The notes: generated by a model from the letters alone, not told the origin. Counted from the stretch's first letter, positions 1-9,713 are shown. The stretch is 27,680 nucleotides of DNA from JAKPQD01 sp029572965 (GCA_035374585.1 DAOSPF010000046.1:1-27680), one strand, 5' to 3'. A program made the numbers and translations.

Positions 1-179
1 AATACTTGATTCTGAGCAAATATAATCCTTTTAGGCAAATTATACGATAATCATTAATTACATTTAGCTAAATTATAAATGCTTAAAAATGAAGGTGATT
101 TAAATTACTCTGTAAAATGAGTTTAATTACCTTAATGCAAATATAATAAAATACCTATAAATGGTGAAATAACAAACAA

Positions 180-213
180 AAAAGCTTTGTCTGAATTGAA
201 AGACAAAGCTTTT
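180..213 (-). terminator. Rho-independent terminator of the iron transporter gene
   Basis: A perfect 13-bp inverted repeat (180-192 with 201-213) has an 8-nt loop and is followed on the minus strand by a T-rich tail (CTTTTTTGTTTG). It starts 25 nt past the stop of the minus-strand gene at 238-1116. The rest of 1-237 shows no gene. Confidence 0.85.
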
Positions 214-237
214 AACTTTTAAGATAAATGTAAAATA

Positions 238-1116
238 CTATATTTCAATGCCAAAATAAGTCTTTACAAGAGCACTGATACCAAAGGTGATGGCAGAAAC
301 AGATAAACTAATAATGGCCATTTCGGCAAAGCGTTTTTTGAATGGCAGGTCTTTGGCTACAGAAACGTAATAGTTAAATATAAGTATGATAAAGAGGGCC
401 ACCGAAAGCGTTACAAACAAACATACCAAGTAATGTGAAAAAATAAGGTATGGAGTTATTAACAAGCCTACTGTAGCAATGTAGGCTATGCCTGTGTAAG
501 TAGCAGATTTCAGTGGGTTTTCAACGCCTTCATGTTTTTGAGATAAGTATTCGGCAGCAGCCATAGAGAATGAGGCAGCAATACCTGTGATTAACCCTGC
601 AAAAGCAATAACTTTTGTATTTTGCAGTGCAAAAGACAGACCTGCCAAGGCCCCGGTAAGTTCAACCAGCGCATCATTGAGCCCAAGGACAATAGAACCG
701 ACATAGTTTAACTTTTCTTCTTCAATAAGGGCAATAAGTTGGTTTTCATGTTCTGCCTCATCGTTAATAAGGGCTTGTGCCTCAGGTACATGTGGAAGTA
801 TTTGAGAATACAGATTTTGAGCGTTTGATTCACCTTTTTCCATCAGTTTAATCCCAAATGTAAGGCCAAAGATACGTGCAACCCAGAAAAAGAAGAAAAC
901 CTTAAAGCCTTTAATTTCTACATCAGTATTGGTATAACGTCTCCAAAAATCGTGATGAGATCTTTCTTCTGATGCAATTTTCTCAAGAATTTTTTTGTTT
1001 TCATCTTTTTTTTCTATTCTTGCAAGTCGTTCATATATTACAGCTTCGGTTAGTTCATTTTGTTGAAAACCTTTAATAATGCTGATAATGTTGTTTGGCA
1101 ATGTAGTTGTGTTCAT
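238..1116 (-). CDS. Ferritin-like/VIT1-CCC1 fusion membrane protein (MbfA-like iron transporter)
   Basis: The 292-residue protein has two parts. The first ~130 residues form a rubrerythrin/ferritin-like bundle with di-iron-type residues (E in NELTEAVIYERLA, EERSHHDFW, and EAEHENQL). The remaining ~160 residues match the VIT1/CCC1 iron/manganese transporter family (GLNDALVELTGALAGL, then AAEYLSQK), with about five hydrophobic segments. The architecture matches MbfA (membrane-bound ferritin A), known in rhizobia as an iron exporter, so a role in removing excess Fe(II)/Mn(II) from the cytosol is inferred. I chose the ATG at 1116. A longer reading to 1197 would run into the divergent acyl-CoA synthetase gene and adds residues unlike the family. 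The gene is monocistronic, with its own terminator. Confidence 0.88.
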   Translation of the reverse strand: MNTTTLPNNIISIIKGFQQNELTEAVIYERLARIEKKDENKKILEKIASEERSHHDFWRRYTNTDVEIKGFKVFFFFWVARIFGLTFGIKLMEKGESNAQNLYSQILPHVPEAQALINDEAEHENQLIALIEEEKLNYVGSIVLGLNDALVELTGALAGLSFALQNTKVIAFAGLITGIAASFSMAAAEYLSQKHEGVENPLKSATYTGIAYIATVGLLITPYLIFSHYLVCLFVTLSVALFIILIFNYYVSVAKDLPFKKRFAEMAIISLSVSAITFGISALVKTYFGIEI

Positions 1117-1187
1117 ATATTTTTTCTTCAAAAATAAATTAAAAAGAGCTAAAACTAACATATATACAAAATCTAAATCTTGTGAAA

Positions 1188-2840
1188 ATGTCATCAAAAT
1201 CTTACAGCTTTGGAATGGGGACCAAGCCTTTATTGGGCGAGACCATTGGAGAAAATCTTCGTCGTATTGTTCAAACCTATCCAGATAATGAGGCTCTTGT
1301 TGTTGTACACCAGAATTATAGGGCTACTTATAAAGAGTTTTGGGACCAGACTACCCAGGTAGCCAAGGCAATATTGGCTGCTGGTGTTGTAAAGGGCGAC
1401 CGGGTGGGTATATGGGCACCCAACAGATATGAGTGGGTTTTGGTACAATATGCTACAGCCCGTATTGGCACTATCATGGTCAATATTAACCCGGCTAACA
1501 AACTGGCCGATTTAGAATACGTCTTGAACCAGTCGAAAATAAACTTGCTAATTGCGTCAAAGGGGTTCAGGCAGAGCGATTATGTTTCGATTTTGCACCA
1601 AGCCCGCTTACACTCTGAGTATCCCAAACGTTCAGTAATTATGGAGCGTGATTGGGACAAGTTTATTGAATCTGGCCAGAAAATTACGGACCAACAGCTT
1701 GAAGAAATTGAAAAAAGCGTTCAATTCGATGAGCCTGTAAATATTCAATATACTTCAGGTACAACAGGGTTTCCCAAAGGGGCAACGCTTTCGCATAACA
1801 ATATTTTGAACAATGGCTTTTTTATTGGCGAAAGGCTTTATTATACTGAAAAAGACCGGGTTTGTATTCCTGTGCCTTTTTATCATTGTTTTGGGATGGT
1901 GCTTGCAAATCTTGCTATTACCACGCATGGGGCTTGTATGGTGGTCCCTTCCGAGTCTTTTGAGCCTGAAATAGTGCTTAAAACTGTTGAAGCAGAGAAA
2001 TGTACCTCGTTATATGGTGTCCCTACAATGTTTATAGCTGAGCTGGAGCATCCAAACTTTAGTAAATATAATTATTCAACCCTACGTACTGGCATCATGG
2101 CAGGTTCACCTTGCCCTGTCGAAACTATGAAACAGGTCCAGAGCAAAATGAATATGACCCAGGTGGCTATTTCATACGGGATGACCGAAACCTCGCCAGT
2201 ATCAACCATGACATTTGCTGATGACCGTTTAGACAAGCGGGTTTCAACTGTTGGCACACCGTTGCCTTATATTGAGGTCAAAATCATTGACCCTAAAACA
2301 GGAGAGATTGTACCTCGTAATACAAAAGGTGAGCTTTGTACACGTGGGTATTCTGTAATGTTAGGATATTGGGACAATGAAGCTGACACCCGTCTTGCTA
2401 TTGATGCTGCCGGGTGGATGCATACCGGCGACCTTGCTACCATGGACGATGATGGATACTTTGCTATCGTTGGTCGTATCAAAGATATTATCATTCGCGG
2501 GGGAGAAAACATTTCACCTCGCGAAATTGAGGAATTTCTTATCCGTCACGAGGCTATTTCGGATGTGCATGTCATTGGGGTCCCGAGTCAGAAATATGGT
2601 GAAGAGGTAATGGCCTGGGTTAAGAAAAAAGAAGGTATGGAGCTTACAGAGGAGGAATTGAACTCGTATTGTAAAGGCCAGATTTCAACTTTCAAAATTC
2701 CAAAATACTGGAAGTTTGTAGATTCGTTCCCGATGACCATCAGTGGCAAAATCCGAAAAGTTGAAATGCGTGAGATATCGGCCAAAGAGCTTGGGCTTGA
2801 ACAGTTCAACCAGTTCAAAGGCAACGGGAATAATGAATAA
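1188..2840 (+). CDS. Acyl-CoA synthetase (AMP-binding, fatty-acid-CoA ligase)
   Basis: This is an ANL-superfamily adenylate-forming enzyme of 550 residues, the usual length for medium/long-chain fatty-acyl-CoA synthetases. Visible motifs are the P-loop YTSGTTGFPKG near residue 188, the A5 region YGMTETSP, the hinge and A8 region TGDLATMDDDGYFAIVGRIKD followed by RGGENISPREIE, and the C-terminal catalytic lysine in SGKIRK. It should activate a fatty acid to acyl-AMP and then acyl-CoA in the cytosol. The chain length cannot be read from the sequence, and the short linker before the P-loop fits the ACSF2-like branch. A GTG at 1182 is in frame, but the ATG two codons later is the more likely start. 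The start is 71 bp from the divergent iron transporter. The last codons lie in an AATAATGAA-type degenerate repeat (about 2829-2857). Confidence 0.93.
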   Translation: MSSKSYSFGMGTKPLLGETIGENLRRIVQTYPDNEALVVVHQNYRATYKEFWDQTTQVAKAILAAGVVKGDRVGIWAPNRYEWVLVQYATARIGTIMVNINPANKLADLEYVLNQSKINLLIASKGFRQSDYVSILHQARLHSEYPKRSVIMERDWDKFIESGQKITDQQLEEIEKSVQFDEPVNIQYTSGTTGFPKGATLSHNNILNNGFFIGERLYYTEKDRVCIPVPFYHCFGMVLANLAITTHGACMVVPSESFEPEIVLKTVEAEKCTSLYGVPTMFIAELEHPNFSKYNYSTLRTGIMAGSPCPVETMKQVQSKMNMTQVAISYGMTETSPVSTMTFADDRLDKRVSTVGTPLPYIEVKIIDPKTGEIVPRNTKGELCTRGYSVMLGYWDNEADTRLAIDAAGWMHTGDLATMDDDGYFAIVGRIKDIIIRGGENISPREIEEFLIRHEAISDVHVIGVPSQKYGEEVMAWVKKKEGMELTEEELNSYCKGQISTFKIPKYWKFVDSFPMTISGKIRKVEMREISAKELGLEQFNQFKGNGNNE

Positions 2841-2952
2841 TGAAGAGTGAATAATGTAATATTTGCTAAAGATTAAATTAGCTGCATAATTGAGGCATTC
2901 ATTTTCATCGAAAAGAAACATTGAAAAGGTTTAAATACAACTGAAAATATGG

Positions 2953-2989
2953 AAGCCAGTCTGATTAGAGTTCAGGCTGGCTTTTGTTT
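2953..2989 (+). terminator. Rho-independent terminator after acyl-CoA synthetase
   Basis: An 11-bp stem (2953-2963 with 2973-2983, one T-G pair) has a 9-nt loop and runs into CTTTTGTTT. It lies 113 nt past the stop codon. Confidence 0.75.
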
Positions 2990-3010
2990 AAAGAGCTGAA
3001 TTTCAATGTC

Positions 3011-3051
3011 TTGGTTTTTGGTTTTTGATTCTTGATTCTTGATTCTCAATT
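3011..3051. repeat. Degenerate heptad repeat (TTGATTC units)
   Basis: Tandem units of the type TTGATTC/TTGGTTTT occur here. The reverse complement (AATCAAG units) reappears just upstream of lipA at 24807-24841, so this is a dispersed low-complexity family. Confidence 0.7.
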
Positions 3052-3146
3052 AATGCCTTGTATATTTCATTATTTATGAATAAAATACCTAACTTTACCA
3101 CTTCTTTGAAATAAAGTTAATTATTTGATATTTAATAATATACATC

Positions 3147-4379
3147 ATGGCAAAAGAAAAAATTGTACTTGCGTATAGTGGAGGGTTAGACACCTCAGTT
3201 ATACTCAAATGGCTTCTCGACAAAAATTACGAGATTATTGCATACATTGCAGACGTTGGACAAGATGAAGATTTCGAAGCTGCAAAGGAAAAAGCTTTAA
3301 AAATTGGCGCATCAAAGGTATATATTGAAGATTTGAAGCGAGAGCTTGTTACCGATTATGTATTTCCTGCAATTAAAGCCAATGCTATTTATGAAGGCCG
3401 CTATATGCTTGGTACTTCATTAGCACGTCCAATTATTGCCAAACGTCAGATTGAAATTGCTGCGGCCGAGAATGCTGCTTATGTTGGTCACGGTGCAACG
3501 GGTAAAGGTAACGACCAGGTTAGGTTTGAGCTTACCTACTATGCGCTTAACCCATCTATCAAGGTAATTGCTCCCTGGAAGATGCAAGAGTTCCTTGATC
3601 AGTTCAAAGGGCGTACCGATATGCTCAAATATGCCGAAGAAAAAGGTATTCCTGTAAAAGCTACTTTGAAAAAGCCATATAGCGAAGATGACAACCTAAT
3701 TCATATCAGTCACGAAGCAGGTATTTTGGAAGACCCATTACACCCTTGGAGTGCAGATATGTTGACCAAAATGGTTCGTCCACAAGATGCTCCAGATAAA
3801 GAAACTAAGTTGGCCATCTATTTCAAAGACGGTATCCCTGTTAAGGTGGTTAACAAAGATGACGGTACAACTGTTACAGATCCATTAGAATTGCTTAATT
3901 ACGTTAATAAAATTGGCGGTGAGAATGGTATTGGCATTTGCGATATGGTTGAAAACCGCTTCATTGGTATCAAATCACGTGGTGTTTATGAAACTCCCGG
4001 TTATACTATTCTTCGTACTGCCCATATGGATATCGAAGGTGTAGCAATGGACCGTGAAGTGATGCGCTTACGTAATATGTTGGCTGAGAAGTTTGCAGAG
4101 CTTATTTACAATGGTTTTTGGTATTCTCCGGAGATGGACTTTTTATTGGCTGCCATTAACAAGAGCCAGGAATTGATTGATGGTGTGGTATATGTTACCC
4201 TTTACAAAGGGAATGTATTGGTTGATGGACGTGAGTCACCAAGCTCATTGTACAATCAGGATTTATCAAGTATGGATATTGAAGGTGGCTTTGACCAAAA
4301 AGACAGCGCTGGTTTTATCAAGATCAATGCAGTACGTCTTATGGCTCACAATGCTATTGTCCGCAGACAAAAGAAATAG
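3147..4379 (+). CDS. argG: Argininosuccinate synthase
   Basis: The enzyme joins citrulline and aspartate using ATP to give argininosuccinate, the penultimate step of arginine biosynthesis, in the cytosol. The 410-residue length is normal. The N-terminal ATP-binding P-loop of the adenine-nucleotide alpha-hydrolase fold is AYSGGLDTS at residues 9-17. The family motifs GHGATGKGNDQVRFE (about 115-130) and ENRFIGIKSRGVYETPG (about 268-284) are present. No other arg gene is adjacent, and a strong terminator follows, so it appears monocistronic. The ATG at 3147 gives the standard N terminus. Confidence 0.97.
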   Translation: MAKEKIVLAYSGGLDTSVILKWLLDKNYEIIAYIADVGQDEDFEAAKEKALKIGASKVYIEDLKRELVTDYVFPAIKANAIYEGRYMLGTSLARPIIAKRQIEIAAAENAAYVGHGATGKGNDQVRFELTYYALNPSIKVIAPWKMQEFLDQFKGRTDMLKYAEEKGIPVKATLKKPYSEDDNLIHISHEAGILEDPLHPWSADMLTKMVRPQDAPDKETKLAIYFKDGIPVKVVNKDDGTTVTDPLELLNYVNKIGGENGIGICDMVENRFIGIKSRGVYETPGYTILRTAHMDIEGVAMDREVMRLRNMLAEKFAELIYNGFWYSPEMDFLLAAINKSQELIDGVVYVTLYKGNVLVDGRESPSSLYNQDLSSMDIEGGFDQKDSAGFIKINAVRLMAHNAIVRRQKK

Positions 4380-4400
4380 TAGCACTACAAATAAACAAAG

Positions 4401-4425
4401 AGCGTAACCTTATGGTTACGCTTTT
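4401..4425 (+). terminator. argG: Rho-independent terminator of argG
   Basis: A perfect 9-bp stem (4401-4409 with 4414-4422) has a TTAT loop and ends in CTTTTG. It starts 21 nt after the argG stop. Confidence 0.85.
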
Positions 4426-4551
4426 GTTCAAATCAATATCTCAAAAATTATTTGCTGCAAATAGCGCCCGGCTTTTTTAAAATCCTGTGTACTTTGCGGT
4501 TTAATTTTTATTGGCTAAATGCTTAATTTGTTTGTACAATTAACGCATTCT

Positions 4552-5309
4552 TTACTTCCCAAATTCAAAGCCTACCATGATATAGAAAATGGGAGGGAAT
4601 GAAATATCAACATATCCGTCACCACCAACAGGCTGACTTATGAATCCAAATTCGCCAATGAAACCTTTTCCACTTGGCAGGCTTTTTGCAAACTGGAGCG
4701 TAAAGCCAACATTTAGCCCGTCACTGTTATCTCTCTATCATCATTATTGATATAGTTATATCCTACAAACAAACCGGGTTTTATTTGCATATCGGTACCG
4801 GCATTGAAAATTGGTTTGATGGTTCCCCCAATAGACATGTAATTACTGCTTTCATCATAGCCGTCAACACCCAAGAGCCCAAATATGGCTGAAACCCCCA
4901 TGGAAAGTTTGGGGACAAGGATACCATCCACATCCATCTTTACTAAAGGAGAAATTTCGGGTTTCATTTCGTATCCTCCGACATTGATTTTTCCGGGGCC
5001 GGTAAGCAAAAGCCCTGCTTCAATGCTTATTGAATAGCTTTCCCTGCCTTGAGACGATATAGGTGAAGATTTTGAAGAGCTGTTAGTTTTGGCTTCTTCT
5101 TTCAAAATTTTATCTACTTCATCCATGTTGTAAACAAAAATACTTTTGTCGGCTGTTTGGATTTTGATAGATTGGTTGGGTACCTGTTCCATGATTACCC
5201 CGCGTATTACAGACCCATTTTTGAGGTAAACCACGTCAATGTATTGCTGTGCTAACATGTTTATGGAGGTTAGCAGCAAAATAGCTGAAATCAAAAATAT
5301 CCTTTTCAT
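4552..5309 (-). pseudogene. Secreted outer-membrane beta-barrel protein, frameshifted near its C terminus
   Basis: The first frame reads from ATG 5309 to a stop at 4713 (198 residues). It has a clear signal peptide (MKRIFLISAILLLTSINMLA-QQ), a region of the type YLKNGSVIRGVI, and alternating beta strands. After the stop, a second frame continues from about 4730 to TAA at 4552 and encodes matching beta-barrel sequence (GLNVGFTLQF, KGFIGEFGF, and a terminal FYIMVGFEFGK). The two frames differ by 2 nt and join at the CTCTCT tract at 4731-4736. Removing one CT unit gives a continuous 251-residue protein ending in a normal aromatic-rich last strand. The 5'-most in-frame ATG (5348) lies before the signal peptide and was not chosen. 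The function is unknown: possibly a surface or stress-related barrel. The shift could be a real mutation or a sequencing error. Confidence 0.85.
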
Positions 5310-5719
5310 GTTTTTTTTGGAATTTATGGTTTTACAATAAATAAACACTAAGTGATATATGATTGCTGTAGCTTTGAAATACTGAAAAGAACGAATAGCT
5401 TATTCATGCCGATTGGTTAACAAGAATTTCTGAATAATTCGTTTTGCTCTTATTCTGAAATAGTTAATCCATAGGCCCCGACAATCGGGGTTTCGTAAGC
5501 TCAATATTTACTATACCTGCTAAAAGAATTCATTTCATGAACCTTTATAGCAGTTTTGTATAAAGTTACGAAAATTAAAAGCAGGTTGTATTTATTATCG
5601 TCAAAAATGTTAAAGTAATAAAAAAATTTATGATTAAGACTTTTTAGTCTTTCCACTGAGCTTCATTTTTTATTTGGCATTAAAATTGCGTGATTAAACT
5701 TCTTAAATAATTAATAATC
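5310..5719. other. Gene-free divergent intergenic region
   Basis: The 410 bp lie between the frameshifted barrel gene (minus) and the DinB-like gene (plus). I see no ORF with coding character. There is a short GC-rich perfect palindrome at 5476-5490 (CCCCGA, CAA, TCGGGG) in otherwise AT-rich DNA. It should hold both promoters, but I find no perfect TAnnTTTG. Confidence 0.55.
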
Positions 5720-6196
5720 ATGGAAGCATTTGAATCAAACAACAGGGAAATCTTATCGTTAATTGAAGTTTGGGAGCCAAAGCTTTTAGCTTTGAGCAAT
5801 GACGTTATTTCTAACAAGCGTAATGTACAAAACCGGACTATAAAGCAGATTTTGGGACACCTGGTTGATTCGGCTTCCAATAATACTCATCGCATTATCC
5901 ATTTACAGTATCAGTTCAATCCGTTGGTGTTCCCCGATTATGCTAACCTTGGCAATAATGACCGGTGGATTTCAATCCAAAACTATCAGGGAGAGGATTG
6001 GGGAACGATTGTGCAGCTTTGGAAATATGCAAATCTTCATTTAGTGCATATTATACGCAATGTAAATTCCGAAAAACTTGAAAATGAATGGATTTCTGCC
6101 TTAGGCGAAAAAGTAAAGCTAAAAGATATGATAATAGATTATCTTAGGCATTTCAAGTTGCATTTGGGCGAGATAGAGGAGCTGATAAATAAGTAA
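5720..6196 (+). CDS. DinB-superfamily protein (DinB_2-like)
   Basis: The 158-residue cytosolic four-helix-bundle protein belongs to the DinB/YfiT putative metal-dependent hydrolase superfamily. The first metal-type histidine is in GHLVDSASNNTHR (about residues 46-58) and further histidines are in LRHFKLHLGEI near the C terminus. The middle section VFPDYANLGNNDRWISIQNYQ matches the DinB_2 pattern. Its substrate is unknown; relatives include thiol transferases and stress-induced proteins. It stands alone, followed by a REP-like element at 6210. Confidence 0.8.
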   Translation: MEAFESNNREILSLIEVWEPKLLALSNDVISNKRNVQNRTIKQILGHLVDSASNNTHRIIHLQYQFNPLVFPDYANLGNNDRWISIQNYQGEDWGTIVQLWKYANLHLVHIIRNVNSEKLENEWISALGEKVKLKDMIIDYLRHFKLHLGEIEELINK

Positions 6197-6209
6197 CTAA
6201 AATATGTTT

Positions 6210-6268
6210 ACTACTCCTGTTTCCTGCCTGAGAAGAGACAAACTCTGCTTATAAAGAGAGGAGTAAAA
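6210..6268 (+). repeat. REP-like interspersed repeat, copy C (diverged)
   Basis: This is the most diverged of three copies (see 9714 and 24905). It keeps the core CCTGAGA-N2-GAGACAA-CTCT and the CTTATAAAGAG palindrome. Its ends ACTCCT and AGGAGT can pair, as the ends of the other copies partly can with different bases. It lies between the convergent DinB-like and kinase genes. Confidence 0.7.
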
Positions 6269-6301
6269 GTACATTGTTCAAATATTTTGGTTTATTTAAT
6301 T

Positions 6302-7354
6302 TCATCCTTTCTCTAATGTAAAAGAGAATGTAGTGCCCACGCCAACAGCACTACGTACGTGGATATTTTGATTATGAGATTCGATGATGTGCTTTACAAT
6401 AGCCAATCCAAGGCCTGAACCTCCAAGGTGACGACTACGGCTTTTATCTACCCGATAGAAACGTTCAAACAATCTTGATAAATGTTTTTCTTCAATCCCA
6501 ATACCATTATCAGAAATTTCAACGAGTACAAGGTTATCCATGTAATACACGGTAACCTTGGTTCGCCCGTTATTATTGCCATAGTTGATGGAATTTTCGA
6601 CAATGTTGTGTATTACCTGGCGGATACGCTCCTTGTCGGCTACAACAGTTATGCTGCCTAATTCGCGGGTTTTTTCAGCTATAGTGAGTTCAATATTTTT
6701 GTTCTTAGCTTTAATTTCGAGCATTTCGAACACTTCATTGACAAGGGACAACAAATCGAATTTACTGTAAATCATTTTTATTTCGCCTGATTCGAGTTGC
6801 GAAATAATTTCCAGGTCTTTGACAATATTAATCATCCGTTCGATGTTCTTGTCTGTTTTTTCAAGGTATTCATGATTAACTTCCGGGTCATCTAAAGCTC
6901 CATCCAGTAAAGTAAGTACATATCCTTGTATGTTAAACAATGGTGTTTTGAGCTCGTGTGAAACATTTGCCAAAAACTCGCGACGGTAAACTTCTAATTT
7001 TCGCAGTTCTTCTATTTCTTCCTTACGTTGGGTTGCCCATTTTTCAACATCTTCTTGTACCTTTGCAATAATATCTTCTTTCAGGTTGACTGTTTTTATT
7101 TTTTGGTCTTTGTTAAGTTTCAGGGTGTGGATAGTTTTGTATATCAGCTTGATTTTGTCGTAAATATACCTTTCTAACACGTAACTGAATACTAATACCG
7201 TTAACCCAAAGATGATAATGGAAGATGATATGAGGACAATAAAACTGAATTGTTTAAAAAACAACAAGTTTAAAGCTATATATATAAGAGCATAGCCTCC
7301 AACCACAATAAATGCCCCACGTAGCAGCACCCTGTATGGGTTGGTCGATTTCAT
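6302..7354 (-). CDS. phoR: PhoR-like sensor histidine kinase
   Basis: The membrane kinase partners the regulator directly upstream. From the chosen start (350 residues) there are two membrane segments (about 13-35 and 37-61). A linker/coiled region leads to the H box FLANVSHELKTPL (His133). Next come an N box (IVENSINYGNN), G1 (DNGIGIE), an F box (FERFYRVD) and G2 (GGSGLGLAIVKHI). There is almost no periplasmic sensor domain, as in E. coli PhoR, which is governed through PhoU/Pst rather than by direct phosphate binding. In-frame ATGs at 7381 and 7369 would overlap the regulator gene by 20 or 8 nt. The ATG at 7354 leaves a 7-nt gap, but the true start is uncertain. The pst/phoU context makes PhoR the best call. 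Confidence 0.9.
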   Translation of the reverse strand: MKSTNPYRVLLRGAFIVVGGYALIYIALNLLFFKQFSFIVLISSSIIIFGLTVLVFSYVLERYIYDKIKLIYKTIHTLKLNKDQKIKTVNLKEDIIAKVQEDVEKWATQRKEEIEELRKLEVYRREFLANVSHELKTPLFNIQGYVLTLLDGALDDPEVNHEYLEKTDKNIERMINIVKDLEIISQLESGEIKMIYSKFDLLSLVNEVFEMLEIKAKNKNIELTIAEKTRELGSITVVADKERIRQVIHNIVENSINYGNNNGRTKVTVYYMDNLVLVEISDNGIGIEEKHLSRLFERFYRVDKSRSRHLGGSGLGLAIVKHIIESHNQNIHVRSAVGVGTTFSFTLEKG

Positions 7355-7361
7355 GATGGGT

Positions 7362-8060
7362 TTATTCATCTTCTGTTTCATATTTGTAACCCACGCCTTT
7401 GATGGTTTTTATACAGTCATTATTAAGTTTTTCTCGTATTTTGCGGATGTGTACGTCTATAGTCCTGTCGCCAACAATAACATCGCCTGTCCAGATGCGG
7501 TTATATATTTCGTCACGGGTAAAGACCTTGTTCGGCTTGGAGGCTAAAAGGTGAAGCAGCTCAAATTCTTTTCTTGGCAGGGTAATTTCATTTTCATTAA
7601 TAATAACCACGTACCTTTCAGTGTCAATAGTGACGTTGCCCAATGTAATCATAGGCCGTGCAGGTTTGCTATTGTCTGAATATCTTCTGAGCAGGGCATT
7701 TACTTTACTCACCAACACGCGAGGCTTGATAGGTTTGGCAATATAATCATCAGCTCCGGCATCAAGACCTGCTACTAAAGAATAATCTTCATTACGGGCG
7801 GTAAAAAATGTGATAATAGTGCTGGATAATGAAGATATTTGCCGTATTTCCCGACAAGTCTCTATACCATCCATCCCTGGCATCATCACGTCAAGGATGA
7901 TAAGGTGTGGAATTTGTTCGCGGGCAATAGCTACTGCCTCTGCTCCATTATAAGCTTTGAGGACTTTGTAACCCTCTTTTTTCAGGTTATAGCTTACGAA
8001 TTCGATAATATCTTCTTCGTCGTCAACAATTAGTATTTTGTATTGTTCGGTACGGCTCAT
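7362..8060 (-). CDS. phoB: PhoB-like response regulator (OmpR/PhoB family)
   Basis: The 232-residue protein has two domains. The receiver (about 5-122) has acidic residues DDEED, phosphoacceptor Asp57 in ILDVMMPGMDG, the conserved Thr in FFTARNED and Lys in AKPIKP. The C-terminal winged helix (about 135-230) contains RKEFELLHLLASKP, the recognition helix DRTIDVHIRKIREKL and the wing TIKGVGYKYE. It is the likely reader of the TTAACA repeat arrays at 12809 and 14374. It is 12 nt downstream of phoU and contiguous with the kinase gene, so the three are probably co-transcribed. Confidence 0.92.
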   Translation of the reverse strand: MSRTEQYKILIVDDEEDIIEFVSYNLKKEGYKVLKAYNGAEAVAIAREQIPHLIILDVMMPGMDGIETCREIRQISSLSSTIITFFTARNEDYSLVAGLDAGADDYIAKPIKPRVLVSKVNALLRRYSDNSKPARPMITLGNVTIDTERYVVIINENEITLPRKEFELLHLLASKPNKVFTRDEIYNRIWTGDVIVGDRTIDVHIRKIREKLNNDCIKTIKGVGYKYETEDE

Positions 8061-8072
8061 AATGGTTGCAAT

Positions 8073-8762
8073 TTAACTATTGTTTGTCAATTTTTCTTTT
8101 TCTTTTTTCTTTTTGTGCCGCAAAACAACAGCTTCGCGGTAAAACACGATCTCTTCGGCAATATCTTTTGACAAATCGCCTATCCGTTCAAGTTTTTTGA
8201 TGGCCAATAGCAGGTTTAACAAGTTAATGGTTTGTTCGGGGTATTCTTTTATTAGTTCGGCAATGACATCGACCGATTTTTTGTTGATTTTGTCCAGCTC
8301 GTTGTCTTCGTGAAAGATAGCACGGACCGAATGGTTTTTTTCATCTTCAAAAGCTTCGCCAGTTGCCATAACCATGTTAGTGGCTAATGTAAACATACGG
8401 TCAAACTGAATTCTCTCAGTACACACCTTGCTAAACTCTTGTTCTGCTTTGATAACAAGTTTTGCAATACCCCGGGCATAATCACCAATGCGTTCAAGGC
8501 TATAGTTGATGCGGAGTACTGAAAGTACAAACCGCAAATCATTGGCTACCGGGTTAAACAAGGCCATGATATTTTCGCAGTCCATGCAAATCTTGAGCTC
8601 AAAAGCATCAAGCCTTTTTTCGTTAGCAATAACCTCATGAGCCAGCTCTTTGTCGTTGTTTTCAAAGGCTTTTTGTGCCCTGTGAAGCTGACTTATGGTA
8701 AGGCCCCACATGTCATTGAGGGAAGCTCTTAACTGCTGAAGTTCGGTGTCTAAGTGGGTCAT
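8073..8762 (-). CDS. phoU: Phosphate transport system regulator PhoU
   Basis: The 229-residue all-helical protein has two PhoU three-helix bundles. Each carries the metal-cluster motif: ERIGDYARGIA (about residues 91-101) and ERIGDLSKDIAEEI (about 192-205). It links the Pst transporter to PhoR and represses the Pho response when phosphate is plentiful. The C terminus is an unusual lysine-rich tail (RHKKKKEKEK). It lies between pstB (173-nt gap) and the phoB-like gene (12-nt gap). Confidence 0.95.
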   Translation of the reverse strand: MTHLDTELQQLRASLNDMWGLTISQLHRAQKAFENNDKELAHEVIANEKRLDAFELKICMDCENIMALFNPVANDLRFVLSVLRINYSLERIGDYARGIAKLVIKAEQEFSKVCTERIQFDRMFTLATNMVMATGEAFEDEKNHSVRAIFHEDNELDKINKKSVDVIAELIKEYPEQTINLLNLLLAIKKLERIGDLSKDIAEEIVFYREAVVLRHKKKKEKEKLTNNS

Positions 8763-8770
8763 GGTATTTT

Positions 8771-8809
8771 AATTTGAAAATGTGATAATTAGCTAATTTG
8801 AAAATTTTT
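8771..8809. repeat. AAATT-type intergenic repeat
   Basis: Degenerate units AATTTGAAAAT flank the palindrome AATTAGCTAATT (8787-8798). The same palindrome and units recur at the lipB-lipA gap (23801-23954). It lies just upstream of phoU. Confidence 0.6.
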
Positions 8810-8819
8810 CTGCAGATTT

Positions 8820-8859
8820 GCTGCGGCGAGGCTGAGTTTTTCACTAAGTGCGCCGCAGC
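8820..8859 (-). other. GC-rich hairpin between pstB and phoU
   Basis: A perfect 9-bp inverted repeat, GCTGCGGCG (8820-8828) and CGCCGCAGC (8851-8859), encloses 22 nt. No clean T run follows on the minus strand, so it is not a canonical terminator. In the pst transcript it would sit in the 173-nt pstB-phoU gap and may affect message stability or partial termination. Confidence 0.6.
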
Positions 8860-8935
8860 GCAGCAGAGAATTAGTAGCCATTCATTTTTTCTTCCTTGTT
8901 CCTCTGAGTTCTCTGTGCCTGAGTGTTAGTCTCTT

Positions 8936-9700
<765 letters not shown>

Positions 9701-9713
9701 ATATCTTAATTTT

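Larger units (their letters stand above)
2841..3146. other. Gene-free stretch between acyl-CoA synthetase and argG
   Basis: The 306 bp hold no convincing ORF. They contain the end of an AATGAATAATG-like degenerate repeat, a terminator (2953-2989) and a heptad repeat tract (3011-3051). TAACTTTA at 3090-3097 is one mismatch from the Bacteroidetes -7 box and could serve argG, but it has no -33 element at normal spacing. Confidence 0.6.

Noticed and set aside
5476..5490. Palindrome CCCCGA-CAA-TCGGGG
   Set aside because: It is a short hairpin without a proper T run or an upstream gene to terminate on the plus strand, and I find no second copy in the window. It is noted only in the intergenic entry.
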